From Eubacteriaceae bacterium (GTDB taxonomy: Bacteria; Bacillota; Clostridia; Lachnospirales; Lachnospiraceae), in contig CABIYF010000020.1 of NCBI GenBank assembly GCA_902362875.1, positions 1 to 55,817 on the forward strand: a stretch of DNA of 55,817 bases. Direction: 5' to 3'. The notes beneath the pieces were generated by a model. The model had not been told where the DNA came from. It saw only the letters and a list, made by a program, of their open reading frames with translations, and did no database searches. This document shows, in pieces, positions 7,970 to 15,080 of this stretch. The translations under genes were made by a program, and so were the position numbers. The stretch's first letter is position 1. Every line of letters starts with the position of its first letter.

Positions 7970-8031
7970 ATTATACTCTAATGCAATTTAAAAAGCAAGC
8001 GAAAATACGAACATACTTTCGTTTGCTTTTT
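7970..8031 (-). promoter_or_regulatory. R-M operon promoter overlapping the mob/tnpV terminator
   Basis: On the minus strand, an inverted repeat with 15-base arms (8017-8031 and 7990-8004; AAAAAGCAARCGAAA type) ends in a T run and should terminate the tnpV transcript. The last part of its 3' arm doubles as a -35 box, TTGCTT (7998-7993), followed by a 17-base spacer and -10 TATAAT (7975-7970), giving the methyltransferase promoter. The sharing of one hairpin by both signals means that any factor binding it could affect both. Confidence 0.75.
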
Positions 8032-8053
8032 CCCTTTTATTGATTATCCACTA

Positions 8054-8425
8054 CTATGAATATATAATTTTCATAACACTTTCTTCTGCAATATTCTTAA
8101 TATTATTCATCCTCCTCACCCATTCCATCTGTTTCTGCCTCTTTAGTTCTTCCGTCACTCCCCACTGTTCAGCCATCTGTTCTACCAACATCTCAACTTT
8201 TTCTCTTACTTCTTTATCAACCTGATTCAGATGTTCCGTCAATTTCCCGGTCAGTACCAAATACTGATACCTTGCACTCCGGTGCTCCTTCAGAAACTGT
8301 TTTCGCATTATTCCATACTTCCCATATGTAGGTTCTTCCTCATTGATTTCCAAATCTGGCAGATAATAATCTCCATGCAGTGTGTAGTTCAGTCCGTTCT
8401 TTTCATCATAAATCTGTTTCTTCAT
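8054..8425 (-). CDS. TnpV-family transposon-associated protein
   Basis: The 123 residues from the ATG at 8425 (MKKQIYDEKNGLNYTLHGDYYLPDL, later EWVRRMNNIKNIAEE) match the TnpV family, small proteins often found beside mobilization genes in clostridial elements. Their function is unknown. An upstream extension of the frame overlaps the relaxase gene and is rejected: the chosen ATG lies 4 bases after the mob stop and has GGAG in the relaxase 3' end. It is cotranscribed with mobV. Confidence 0.85.
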   Translation of the reverse strand: MKKQIYDEKNGLNYTLHGDYYLPDLEINEEEPTYGKYGIMRKQFLKEHRSARYQYLVLTGKLTEHLNQVDKEVREKVEMLVEQMAEQWGVTEELKRQKQMEWVRRMNNIKNIAEESVMKIIYS

Positions 8426-8429
8426 ATTC

Positions 8430-9845
8430 TTACAACTCCATTCCTCTGTACTTTGCTTTATTCTTCTTAATTTTTGCATTGTGTTCTTCACTTCGTTCTC
8501 TTGCCCATTGTATACGGTCACCTATTTTTTTCGGCATCTGCTCTTTCTGTTTTTTCGCTTCAAGTTCCGTCTGCATCCGGATATCGTCCTGCACCAGTCG
8601 TTCTACCATATCTTTCCCCAACATGCGTAAAAGTCGGTTATACCTGTCTGCAATTCCCTGCAGTATTTCTTTCTCACCAGACAATTTCTGATAATCTTTC
8701 TGAACTTCTGCCAGTTCCTTTTTTGTTTTTTCATGCTCTTGCTTTTTCTTCTGAAACTTACTTTTCCAACTATCTCTTTCTCTTGTGAGTTCTTTCACCA
8801 GTGCAGCCATCGCACCGATTTTGTTTTTCATTTCAATGAATAATGGTTTTATTTTCTTATCCCGGTAAGTTACCGCACGTTCCAATGCTGTAGCTTCCGG
8901 CAGAAATGTTTTGATCATTCCATATTCTTTTATTTCCTTACTGACATTATCCATCACTGGTTGCAGGAATTCTCTTCTGTCTTCCAGTTTTTTCAATTCC
9001 GTTTCTGCTTTCTCCGCACGTTTTTCCGCTATCTCTTTATCTTTCTGGAACTGAATTTTTTCTTCTTCCAGTAGCTTAATATCTGCCCTTGCTTCTACAA
9101 TCTGAGAAGTCAATCCTTCATTCTCCACTGTCAGATTTTCTTTTTCCTGTTCCAATTCCTGCACTTCCTTTTTGCGTTCTTTTTTCTTGAAATTGTAAAC
9201 ATCCAGATGTTCTTCATGTGTGCCTTTCTGTTCCCACTCAATTCCATGCTGTTTTGCAATTTCAGCCAGCACTTCCTTTTCATGATTTATCCACTGATTC
9301 AGTTCTGTATCATGCTTATTTCCACCTTGAAATCCAAGACTTTTCAATGCCTGCTTCAGTGAAACTCTGGTATCCATTCCTTTTCCCTTCCAGTTGGTCA
9401 CATAAGGAACAAAGTCAATATGCAGATGCGGAGTAGCTTCGTCCTGATGCAGATAGCAGCTAAATACCCGAAGTGTCGGATTCCGTTTCTGGAAGTCTTT
9501 CACATATTCGTCCAGTACCTTTACAGCCAGATTTCCTTCTAACGTTCCCTCTGCCATATCCTCACGATTACCAATCTGGAATATTACTTCATGGAACAGC
9601 TTCTCCTGTTTGCCCTGTCGGATTTTTTCATAATAATTTGCAATCTGCCGGTCCTTTCTTTTCCCGACATTGTATCTCTCCGTAGCATCGTCAAATAGTT
9701 CCTTATAAACTTCTTTCAGATTTTCATTCTGGTAACAAATATTCAATTGTACTCTGTCCGGATCTACATTCTCTGCTACAAAATCCCGTCTGTTATGAGC
9801 CAGTGAACCGGCTCCGATCATGCCACTGATTGTCCGTTTCATCAT
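8430..9845 (-). CDS. MobV/Pre-type relaxase
   Basis: The N-terminal relaxase domain (about 1-210) shows KRTISGMIGAGSLAHNRRDF, the family's motif I, and HQDEATPHLHIDFVPY, the histidine metal-binding motif of MobV enzymes. The rest, to residue 471, is a long charged coiled coil (about 220-440), as in Mob_Pre proteins. It should nick the oriT just upstream and pilot the strand into a conjugation channel supplied by another element. Tandem ATG codons at 9845 and 9842 follow GAGGTG at a good distance; the longer frame to 9890 runs into the candidate oriT hairpins and is not used. Confidence 0.92.
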   Translation of the reverse strand: MMKRTISGMIGAGSLAHNRRDFVAENVDPDRVQLNICYQNENLKEVYKELFDDATERYNVGKRKDRQIANYYEKIRQGKQEKLFHEVIFQIGNREDMAEGTLEGNLAVKVLDEYVKDFQKRNPTLRVFSCYLHQDEATPHLHIDFVPYVTNWKGKGMDTRVSLKQALKSLGFQGGNKHDTELNQWINHEKEVLAEIAKQHGIEWEQKGTHEEHLDVYNFKKKERKKEVQELEQEKENLTVENEGLTSQIVEARADIKLLEEEKIQFQKDKEIAEKRAEKAETELKKLEDRREFLQPVMDNVSKEIKEYGMIKTFLPEATALERAVTYRDKKIKPLFIEMKNKIGAMAALVKELTRERDSWKSKFQKKKQEHEKTKKELAEVQKDYQKLSGEKEILQGIADRYNRLLRMLGKDMVERLVQDDIRMQTELEAKKQKEQMPKKIGDRIQWARERSEEHNAKIKKNKAKYRGMEL

Positions 9846-9872
9846 AAATTTTTTCACCTCTTTTCTGTTTGA

Positions 9873-10050
9873 GTGCCAGATATGGCACATAATTTTTATT
9901 TACGCCAGACATGGCGATATTTAAGAAACTTTCGCCGGATACGGCGGTTTTGTTACTTTTGTCAAAAGTAACGCAAAAGCACTTTCGACAGCCGTACCGT
10001 CCATCAAAAGTCCCCTTGCGCCCTGCCGGGGGCATAACGTCCGGTGGACG
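9873..10050. other. Candidate oriT: phased hairpin array upstream of mobV
   Basis: Three short inverted repeats with four-base GAYA loops lie at 9873-9888 (GTGCCA-GATA-TGGCAC), 9903-9916 (CGCCA-GACA-TGGCG) and 9933-9946 (CGCCG-GATA-CGGCG), starting exactly 30 bases apart. They are followed by a 9-bp-arm repeat at 9952-9972 (GTTACTTTT / AAAAGTAAC) and CGTCC-GGT-GGACG at 10038-10050. This position, directly before the relaxase gene, and hairpin density fit an oriT. No nic site can be assigned. Overlapping open frames here are not credible genes. Confidence 0.65.
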
Positions 10051-10087
10051 TCTGCTTTACACCAGCCGAAGCGGATCATAGACCTAT

Positions 10088-10318
10088 TTATCCAGGTATC
10101 CTTGCCTGCACATATTCCAGATCTCCACAATAAGATGTCCCCTCCAGATACCATTCTCTTGCCAGATTCATCTCCATTCTGGTCTGTACCCATTCATCAC
10201 CTACCAGCACTTCCAGTCCTTCTCCACAGTGAAATCCTGTATCAATCCATAAGTCTGATGATAATAATCCATATCTTCCATTGCTGCTGTTATATCCTAA
10301 TCTTCCCTGTTTCATCAT
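10088..10318 (-). CDS. DUF5348-like small protein
   Basis: The 76-residue protein begins MMKQGRLGYNSSNGRYGL and contains FHCGEGLEVLVGDEWVQTRMEM and a WYL-containing end, a pattern I associate with DUF5348, small proteins common on clostridial mobile elements. Function is unknown. The ATG at 10318 has AAGGAG about 6 bases upstream; the longer frame reaching 10366 runs into the iteron region and is rejected. Confidence 0.7.
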   Translation of the reverse strand: MMKQGRLGYNSSNGRYGLLSSDLWIDTGFHCGEGLEVLVGDEWVQTRMEMNLAREWYLEGTSYCGDLEYVQARIPG

Positions 10319-10338
10319 TTTCTGCTCCTTTCCAGTCT

Positions 10339-10424
10339 GTAAACGGAATTTGTAAACGGGACTCAAAAGATTTTAAAAGTTAACTTTTTAAGTTTTTCCT
10401 TCAAGTTCCGTTTACATCGTTTAC
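10339..10424. repeat. Symmetric iteron array, candidate replication origin
   Basis: Four copies of GTAAACG are arranged two and two in opposite orientation: 10339-10345 and 10352-10358 on plus, and CGTTTAC at 10409-10415 and 10418-10424. The midpoint of the outer pair, 10381.5, is also the centre of a perfect 14-bp AT-rich palindrome (AAAAGTTAACTTTT, 10375-10388). The array lies directly downstream of the VapE gene. In SaPI-type satellites the origin consists of iterons flanking an AT-rich core right after the primase-helicase gene, so the same role is proposed. Confidence 0.6.
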
Positions 10425-10432
10425 AATAATCT

Positions 10433-11809
10433 TTACTCAAACGGTATTTCTAACTGTTCCGGCACTTCCATAAATCCGTCTTTATCTTTCTTCACAGAAT
10501 CTTCCATCCGTTTCCATGAACGCTGTATTCCATACTCCTTTCCGAACCGATGTGTACCATGTGGTTTCCAGCCTTCAATCGCATTGTTCATAATATTTGC
10601 AATTTCTTTGCCTTCCCACTGTTTCATTTCTCCAGTTCGATGTAATGCATCATCGAACAGAATTCTGGTACATACATAATCGTCATCGTAATCATCAAGA
10701 AATGCCTGTATGATTCCGGCATTGGTATCTTCCGGCATGAATTCCTTCTGCAGACGCTTTGCCTCTTCTTCAATTTCCTTTGTGAATCCTAAGAACACAT
10801 TTCCCTGTCGATACAGCACCATTGCTTCCGCCCAGGCCTGTTCGATATAGGCTTTGCTCTCTGCCTCATTGTCCAGAATATGAACTTCTGCTTTCGACAT
10901 ATCTGTCATCACCGGAGCAAATCGTCTGTTTCCGGTTCTGTCCAGAGGAAGAAAATTCAGATCATTTGATGTTCCGCAAAATACACACTGTCTCGGTCTG
11001 TCTTCCGGGTGAACTTCATAAGGCACTTTATAAGTTTCTTTCTGTCTGCTCAGAAACGATTTTATCTGTTCAATATTCTTTGCTGTGATAGTTGCCTTCA
11101 TTTCTCCCATTTCGATAATCCAGTGGTTCTGCAGTTTTCTGTAAATATTTTCATCGTCCAGATGATCCAGATTGTCGCTGAACCATTCTTCTTTTATCGC
11201 CAGATATTTGAAAAACGTAGACTTTCCGGCTCCCTGACTTCCAACCAGGCACAGCATAATGTCATATTTTATTCCTGGTTCATAAATTCTTGAAATCGCT
11301 GCCAGCATGTGCATTTTCATTACTCCGTTTGTGTATTTGCTCTTTTCTGCTCCCAGGAAATGCGGAAGCATATTTTCTATTCTTGGAATTCCGTCCCAGA
11401 CCAGACTCTCCAGATAATCTCTGATTGGGTGATATTTATTTTCATTGGAAACAATATCTATTCCTGCTTTGATCACACGCTCACTTGTCAGTTCATAATT
11501 TTCTTCCAGATACATCTTCAGATTATTTTCATCAGTATCTGTAACCGTAGGACTGTTATTCCTCCGCTCCCAGGGAACCTCTTTTACAATGTCCATTCTT
11601 CCAGAAAGTTCATTTCGTTTAATCGCTTTTTTCAATACCGGATCATTTTGAAGTACGGTTACACAATTTCTAATTGTCTGCTTTGTTCTTCCTTTATCCG
11701 TATGCTCCAACATATTATTGACATCTTCTGTTGTAAGCATTTCCTCGTTCACAATATCTTCTAATTCCATCAAGGACTTCTCGCTGATATTCGTTAATTC
11801 TTTCTTCAA
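10433..11809 (-). CDS. VapE-family P-loop ATPase, replication helicase-like
   Basis: The protein has a Walker A motif GSQGAGKSTF, then WIIEMGEM (probable Walker B) and CVFCGTSNDLNFLPLDRTGNRRF, a run typical of the VapE/D5-like superfamily 3-type proteins on phages and satellites. These act with a primase to unwind the element's origin. The start is ambiguous: no ATG is suitable, but a TTG at 11809 sits 8 bases after AGGGAGG, inside the primase gene, giving 458 residues. An in-frame TTG at 11818 touches the Shine-Dalgarno and is less likely. It overlaps the primase gene by about 95 bases in another frame. Confidence 0.88.
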   Translation of the reverse strand: MKKELTNISEKSLMELEDIVNEEMLTTEDVNNMLEHTDKGRTKQTIRNCVTVLQNDPVLKKAIKRNELSGRMDIVKEVPWERRNNSPTVTDTDENNLKMYLEENYELTSERVIKAGIDIVSNENKYHPIRDYLESLVWDGIPRIENMLPHFLGAEKSKYTNGVMKMHMLAAISRIYEPGIKYDIMLCLVGSQGAGKSTFFKYLAIKEEWFSDNLDHLDDENIYRKLQNHWIIEMGEMKATITAKNIEQIKSFLSRQKETYKVPYEVHPEDRPRQCVFCGTSNDLNFLPLDRTGNRRFAPVMTDMSKAEVHILDNEAESKAYIEQAWAEAMVLYRQGNVFLGFTKEIEEEAKRLQKEFMPEDTNAGIIQAFLDDYDDDYVCTRILFDDALHRTGEMKQWEGKEIANIMNNAIEGWKPHGTHRFGKEYGIQRSWKRMEDSVKKDKDGFMEVPEQLEIPFE

Positions 11810-12389
11810 TTTTTTCAACCTCCCTTCTCTTCATCTTGAAAAACTCTACAATTTCTTCTCCTGTTCCAAACATCAGCACGTCCAGATAGTCATTTATCTT
11901 TCTTTCATTTGCCAATGCCTCCGTAAATAATTCGTGCCACTCTTCATCCGGTTCTGGTCTGTAAAACTCTTTCCAGAACTGAATCCATTTCAGATATCTG
12001 ATCAGCACGTCTGTTGTATGTTTCAACCACTGCTCCAGTTTTTCTCTGATCATCACAACTTTAGATTGCTTTTGCTTTAAGGAAGCCCTGCTTCGGGGCG
12101 TCCTCTCGTATTTGATTCTGTTTCCGACCTTAATATCCAGTCCAAAATCTTCTACCAGCTTTTTTGCGGCTTCATACTGTGATATTCCAAATAACCTTGC
12201 TGTAAAATCTATCGCATCACCGCCCACTCCACATGCAAAGCAGTGATATATTTTATCTGCCTTCATACTTGGGTGTCGGTCTTTATGAAACGGACAACAC
12301 GCCATTCCATTTCTTTTTACTTTAATCCCGTAATGCTCCGCAGCCTGTCTGGCTGTCACACATTCTTTTACCTGTTCAAATAATGTCAC
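11715..12389 (-). CDS. CHC2 zinc-finger primase-like protein
   Basis: The N-terminus carries a CHC2 zinc finger: C32-x2-H35 and C50-x2-C53 in CCPFHKDRHPS and YHCFACGVGGDAIDF, as in DnaG-type primases. The remaining 150 residues are charged and helical, without a visible TOPRIM domain, so the protein is a zinc-binding primase partner rather than a whole primase; catalysis may lie elsewhere. It starts with GTG 5 bases after AGGAGG. Together with the downstream VapE protein it forms the element's replication module. Confidence 0.85.
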   Translation of the reverse strand: MTLFEQVKECVTARQAAEHYGIKVKRNGMACCPFHKDRHPSMKADKIYHCFACGVGGDAIDFTARLFGISQYEAAKKLVEDFGLDIKVGNRIKYERTPRSRASLKQKQSKVVMIREKLEQWLKHTTDVLIRYLKWIQFWKEFYRPEPDEEWHELFTEALANERKINDYLDVLMFGTGEEIVEFFKMKRREVEKIEERINEYQREVLDGIRRYCERGNAYNRRCQ

Positions 12390-12391
12390 TT

Positions 12392-12564
12392 TTACCTCCT
12401 GCCCCTCTGAGCAAGTCTCCGATGAACAGATATTCGGGAATTGTTGTATCTTTCAATTCGTGATATACTTAATCTGCCAAGATGGTATATCAGTGAATCT
12501 GATTATCAGAGAACTTGCTCAGATATTTTATCTGGGCTTTTTCTTTTTGTCTGTCAGTAGCCAT
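12392..12564 (-). pseudogene. Small frameshifted ORF between primase and 56-aa gene
   Basis: An ATG at 12564 has a perfect AAGGAG 8 bases upstream, and reads MATDRQKEKAQIKYLSKFSDNQIH before a TGA at 12490-12492. The -1 frame continues from there without a stop to 12392, giving LIYHLGRLSISRIERYNNSR and a basic end, and stops three bases before the primase GTG. The two halves look like one roughly 58-residue basic protein broken by a single-base loss. Programmed frameshifting is not excluded, but no slippery heptamer is seen. Confidence 0.4.
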
Positions 12565-12576
12565 AGCTTTTGCTCC

Positions 12577-12747
12577 TTACACAAATCTCCTTGTAGGAAT
12601 AATAATGATTTCAAATTTGCTTCCGTCCTCTAATTCAAGAAGAATCACATAATCTGAATCCCGATCCGGTAAAATGGAACTTATTTTCAGCTTCTTACTG
12701 TAGTTAATTGCATCAAATATTTTTCCGACTACTTTCTTTGTTTTCAT
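12577..12747 (-). CDS. Hypothetical 56-residue protein
   Basis: The ATG at 12747 follows GGAGG by about 10 bases. The protein (MKTKKVVGKIFDAINYSKKL..., ending in GSKFEIIIIPTRRFV) has a basic start and a strand-rich end; I do not recognise a family. It sits between the integrase and the primase, and its stop codon overlaps the Shine-Dalgarno of the next small frame, suggesting coupled translation. The longer frame to 12828 overlaps the integrase gene and is rejected. Confidence 0.6.
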   Translation of the reverse strand: MKTKKVVGKIFDAINYSKKLKISSILPDRDSDYVILLELEDGSKFEIIIIPTRRFV

Positions 12748-12766
12748 TTGCTTCTTTTCCTCCGTA

Positions 12767-13819
12767 TTAACGTTTATTGTCCAGCATCTCAGCAACTTTT
12801 TTCTGCTGTGACGGGTACAGATGCCCATAAGTGTTCAATGTCATCTGAATGTCTTTGTGCCCCAGCCTTTCCTTGATAATCAGTGGTTCTACGCCCTGGT
12901 AGATCAGATATGCCACATGGCTGTGACGGATATCGTGCACTCTGATTGGTTTTACACCGGTCAGTGCTTCATATTTCTTAAGACGTTTCTGCAGTGTTCT
13001 CGCCACAATCGGAAACAACCGCTGATCTTCCGGAAATCCATAATGCTTCTTTGCATACTCCTGTACCTCTTCCTTAAGAAAATTTGGAATGTCAATAGTA
13101 CGGACCGAATTTTCTGTTTTTGGAGTATCAATCACATCTCTTTTCCTGATCCGGTTATAGGTCTTATTGATATGCAGGAGATTTCCACTCATATCAAAAT
13201 CCGAAAGACTCAATGCCAGAAGCTCTCCTTCCCTGATTCCTGTCCAGAACAGAATTTCAAATATCAGATAATCTTCACTCCCCGGCTCAATCCCAGCGAT
13301 AAATCTGTCATATTCTGCTTTCGTCCAGAACTCCAGCTTATTTGCATCCGATTTCCCCATCTTTTTTACTTTCTTACATGGATTTTCCTTCAAATTGTAA
13401 ATTTTCTGTGCATGATTAAACAGTGCATTTAACTGATTCTGGATCATGCGCTCATAAGTCTTGCTGTATCCTTTTTCCTGAATGGCATTCTGCCACTGGA
13501 TAATCTCTGCCGGTGTAATTTCATTCATTTTTCTTGTTCCAAAATATGGAACAATGTGCTTGTTCATCATGTGCTGCTTATTACGGATTGAATTTTCTTT
13601 CAGTTCATTCTTTTTATCTTCGAAATAGACTTGAATAAAACTGTTCATCTCCATTTTCATATCCGCTGCAGTCTTTCTTATGAATTCCTTTTCATAATTC
13701 AATGCTTCTTTCTTTGTCTTGAACCCTCTTTTCAGCTTCTGCGTTTTCTTACCTGTCCAGTCAATATAGCGGAAGCTCACATACCAGGTTCCCTGTGTTT
13801 TGTCTTTGTAAGCTGACAT
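12767..13819 (-). CDS. int: Tyrosine integrase of the element
   Basis: The 350-residue protein has an N-terminal AP2-like arm-binding segment (about 1-60), a SAM-like core-binding domain (about 60-150) and the catalytic domain with R196 (TGIREGELLAL), H295-x-x-R298 (HDIRHSHVAYL), H321 (RLGHKDIQMTL) and the nucleophile Y331 (NTYGHLY). All catalytic residues are present. It should recombine the 55-bp tuf repeats. The ATG at 13819 with GGAGG 8 bases upstream is chosen; the longer frame to 13933 overlaps xis and has no supporting site. Confidence 0.95.
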   Translation of the reverse strand: MSAYKDKTQGTWYVSFRYIDWTGKKTQKLKRGFKTKKEALNYEKEFIRKTAADMKMEMNSFIQVYFEDKKNELKENSIRNKQHMMNKHIVPYFGTRKMNEITPAEIIQWQNAIQEKGYSKTYERMIQNQLNALFNHAQKIYNLKENPCKKVKKMGKSDANKLEFWTKAEYDRFIAGIEPGSEDYLIFEILFWTGIREGELLALSLSDFDMSGNLLHINKTYNRIRKRDVIDTPKTENSVRTIDIPNFLKEEVQEYAKKHYGFPEDQRLFPIVARTLQKRLKKYEALTGVKPIRVHDIRHSHVAYLIYQGVEPLIIKERLGHKDIQMTLNTYGHLYPSQQKKVAEMLDNKR

Positions 13820-13832
13820 CTTAAAACCTCCT

Positions 13833-14024
13833 TCATACTGCTCTCTGAGAGCATCCATAAAATTTTGTTTCCCAGTAGGGACGTGGAATCTTTCCACGAA
13901 CTGCCACATATCCTTCCTTTGCCAGTTCATCATTAAGCTGCTTCAGAATGGAATATGCTTTACTGCGTTTCACGCCTAATTCTTCCATGACATCATCAAC
14001 AGTCATCATATAATTAGTTCTCAT
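13833..14024 (-). CDS. xis: Excisionase / winged-helix directionality factor
   Basis: The 63-residue basic protein (MRTNYMMTVDDVMEELGVKRSKAYSILKQL...) has the HTH of small excisionase-like proteins that bend DNA at the element ends. It lies directly upstream of int, 13 bases apart, and heads that transcript. The ATG at 14024 is preceded by AAGGAGG. Function is inferred from size, fold and position. Confidence 0.8.
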   Translation of the reverse strand: MRTNYMMTVDDVMEELGVKRSKAYSILKQLNDELAKEGYVAVRGKIPRPYWETKFYGCSQRAV

Positions 14025-14040
14025 AGCGTCCTCCTTTCCA

Positions 14041-14187
14041 GTCACTTTTGTGACTCTTTTGATGTTTTCTACTATAATTCACTTTTGTGACTTTGTCAAT
14101 AACCTTTTGCGAATTTTATTTTTATATTCCATTCTACATTTTCAGGCTCTGCGAAAATCAACCTCTTTCGCATCATTCACTTTTGTG
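14041..14187. promoter_or_regulatory. xis-int promoter and divergent operator array
   Basis: On the minus strand -35 TTGACA (14099-14094), a 17-base spacer and -10 TATAGT (14076-14071) form a strong promoter for xis-int. The palindrome TCAC-TTTT-GTGA fills the spacer (14079-14090). A second copy, GTCAC-TTTT-GTGAC, is at 14041-14054, just downstream, and a shorter one, CAC-TTTT-GTG, at 14178-14187, ahead of the XRE gene near its probable -10 TAGAAT. Three related sites across a divergent region indicate repression of excision and autoregulation, presumably by the XRE protein. Confidence 0.82.
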
Positions 14188-14226
14188 CTAGAATAGAATC
14201 ACAAATATTATTAAGGAGGCAGCATT

Positions 14227-14760
14227 ATGGTAGGTAAAAAAATCCGGGCATACCGGGAATTCAGAGGGTACAGTCAGATACAGTTAGCCGAGCTGTCCGG
14301 CATTAACGTAGGAACGATCAGAAAATATGAACTGGGAATCCGGAATCCAAAACCGGATCAGTTAGAAAAGATAGCAACTGCATTGGGATTAAATGTAAGT
14401 GTTTTTCTGGATTTTAATATTGAAACAGTCGGAGATGTACTCTCCCTGTTGTTTTCTATTGATGATTCAGTGAATCTCTCACTTGCTGAGACACCTGATC
14501 AGAAGGTTTCACTGACGTTCGATAATCCTACAATGCAGGACTTTTTCAGGAAATGGTGTCAATTTAAAAATGTCTATGAAAAGGAAAAAGCTGAAATATT
14601 ATCTATTGAAGATGCTGAGAAAAGACAGGAAGAACTGGATAAGCTGAACACTACCCAGGAAGAATGGAAACTGCGTGCTATGGGAACTACGATAGGTTGT
14701 CATACCATCGTTAAGAAGGGCGCTGAAGGCAATGACATCAAGACATATGATCTTACTTAA
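14227..14760 (+). CDS. XRE-family repressor of the element
   Basis: The 177-residue protein starts with a canonical Cro/CI HTH (about residues 5-60: IRAYREFRGYSQIQLAELSGINVGTIRKYELG). The remainder is acidic and helical and may mediate dimerization or sense a signal; no peptidase motif is seen. The ATG has TAAGGAGG upstream. It is the only plus-strand gene of the element and is divergent from xis-int across an operator array, so it most likely keeps the element integrated. The trigger for derepression is not visible. Confidence 0.88.
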   Translation: MVGKKIRAYREFRGYSQIQLAELSGINVGTIRKYELGIRNPKPDQLEKIATALGLNVSVFLDFNIETVGDVLSLLFSIDDSVNLSLAETPDQKVSLTFDNPTMQDFFRKWCQFKNVYEKEKAEILSIEDAEKRQEELDKLNTTQEEWKLRAMGTTIGCHTIVKKGAEGNDIKTYDLT

Positions 14761-14853
14761 TCCACAGTCAAGCCTTTGAATTGTGAATAAATCCACTTTA
14801 TCTGTTATCATATTTGCGAAAAATATATATTTTGCTATCATTCTGTTATCACA

Positions 14854-14890
14854 AACGGTTGTCAGGATATTCTCCCGGCAACCGTTTTTC
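14854..14890 (+). terminator. Terminator of the XRE gene
   Basis: An 8-bp stem AACGGTTG / CAACCGTT with a 17-base loop is followed by TTT. It lies about 95 bases after the XRE stop codon on the plus strand. Confidence 0.65.
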
Positions 14891-14935
14891 TATGCTGTTC
14901 GTTATTCTTTTCCACTCTTTTTTATATTTCCAGGC

Positions 14936-14970
14936 AACAGAAAAACCCGTAGAACCGAAGTTCTACGGGT
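14936..14970 (-). terminator. Element-borne terminator now serving tuf
   Basis: A perfect 11-bp stem (ACCCGTAGAAC / GTTCTACGGGT, four-base loop) is followed on the minus strand by five T residues. It is inside the element, about 60 bases beyond the tuf stop codon, and replaces the native terminator displaced to 714-746. Confidence 0.88.
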
Positions 14971-15025
14971 ATCTTACGTTTGGACACAACGTTATCTTGC
15001 GATAACATATCTATATTCAGATTGT

Positions 15026-15080
15026 ATTACTCGATGATTGTAGCAACACGTCCTGATCCTACAGTACGTCCACCTTCACG
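15026..15080. repeat. attR: core repeat within the tuf 3' end
   Basis: Partner of the 782-836 repeat. It includes the last 17 codons and stop of the functional tuf gene, so integration leaves the protein unchanged. The exact crossover cannot be placed because only three positions differ. Confidence 0.95.

Larger units (their letters stand above)
14814..15006. other. Right element end with candidate arm sites
   Basis: GTTATCA occurs at 14814-14820 and 14845-14851, with the variant GCTATCA at about 14834-14840; an inverted pair GTTATC-TTGC-GATAAC lies at 14991-15006, 20 bases from the core repeat. The same heptamer is found near the left end. The layout suggests integrase or excisionase binding sites. 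Confidence 0.45.
782..15080. mobile_element. tuf-integrated mobilizable defence island (IME)
   Basis: The element is bounded by the 55-bp repeats and encodes a tyrosine integrase and excisionase next to the right end, an XRE switch regulator, primase and VapE replication proteins, a MobV relaxase with an upstream hairpin array, and no type IV secretion genes. That is the pattern of an integrative mobilizable element; the primase-VapE-iteron module also recalls phage satellites (PICI/SaPI type). The cargo, an EcoRII-like restriction system with Vsr and a type II CBASS operon, is at the end opposite the integrase. All genes except the XRE regulator are on the minus strand. The element looks intact. 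Confidence 0.93.

Noticed and set aside
8054..8521. TnpV as proof of a transposon insertion
   Set aside because: TnpV proteins often accompany mob genes; no transposase or terminal repeats are seen around it.
9793..10193. Two overlapping minus-strand frames between mobV and the DUF5348 gene
   Set aside because: They run through the phased hairpins of the candidate oriT, have no ribosome binding site and show no family-like sequence.
13820..13933. Longer N-terminus for the integrase
   Set aside because: It would overlap the excisionase gene; the ATG at 13819 has a strong ribosome binding site and the conserved domain starts there.
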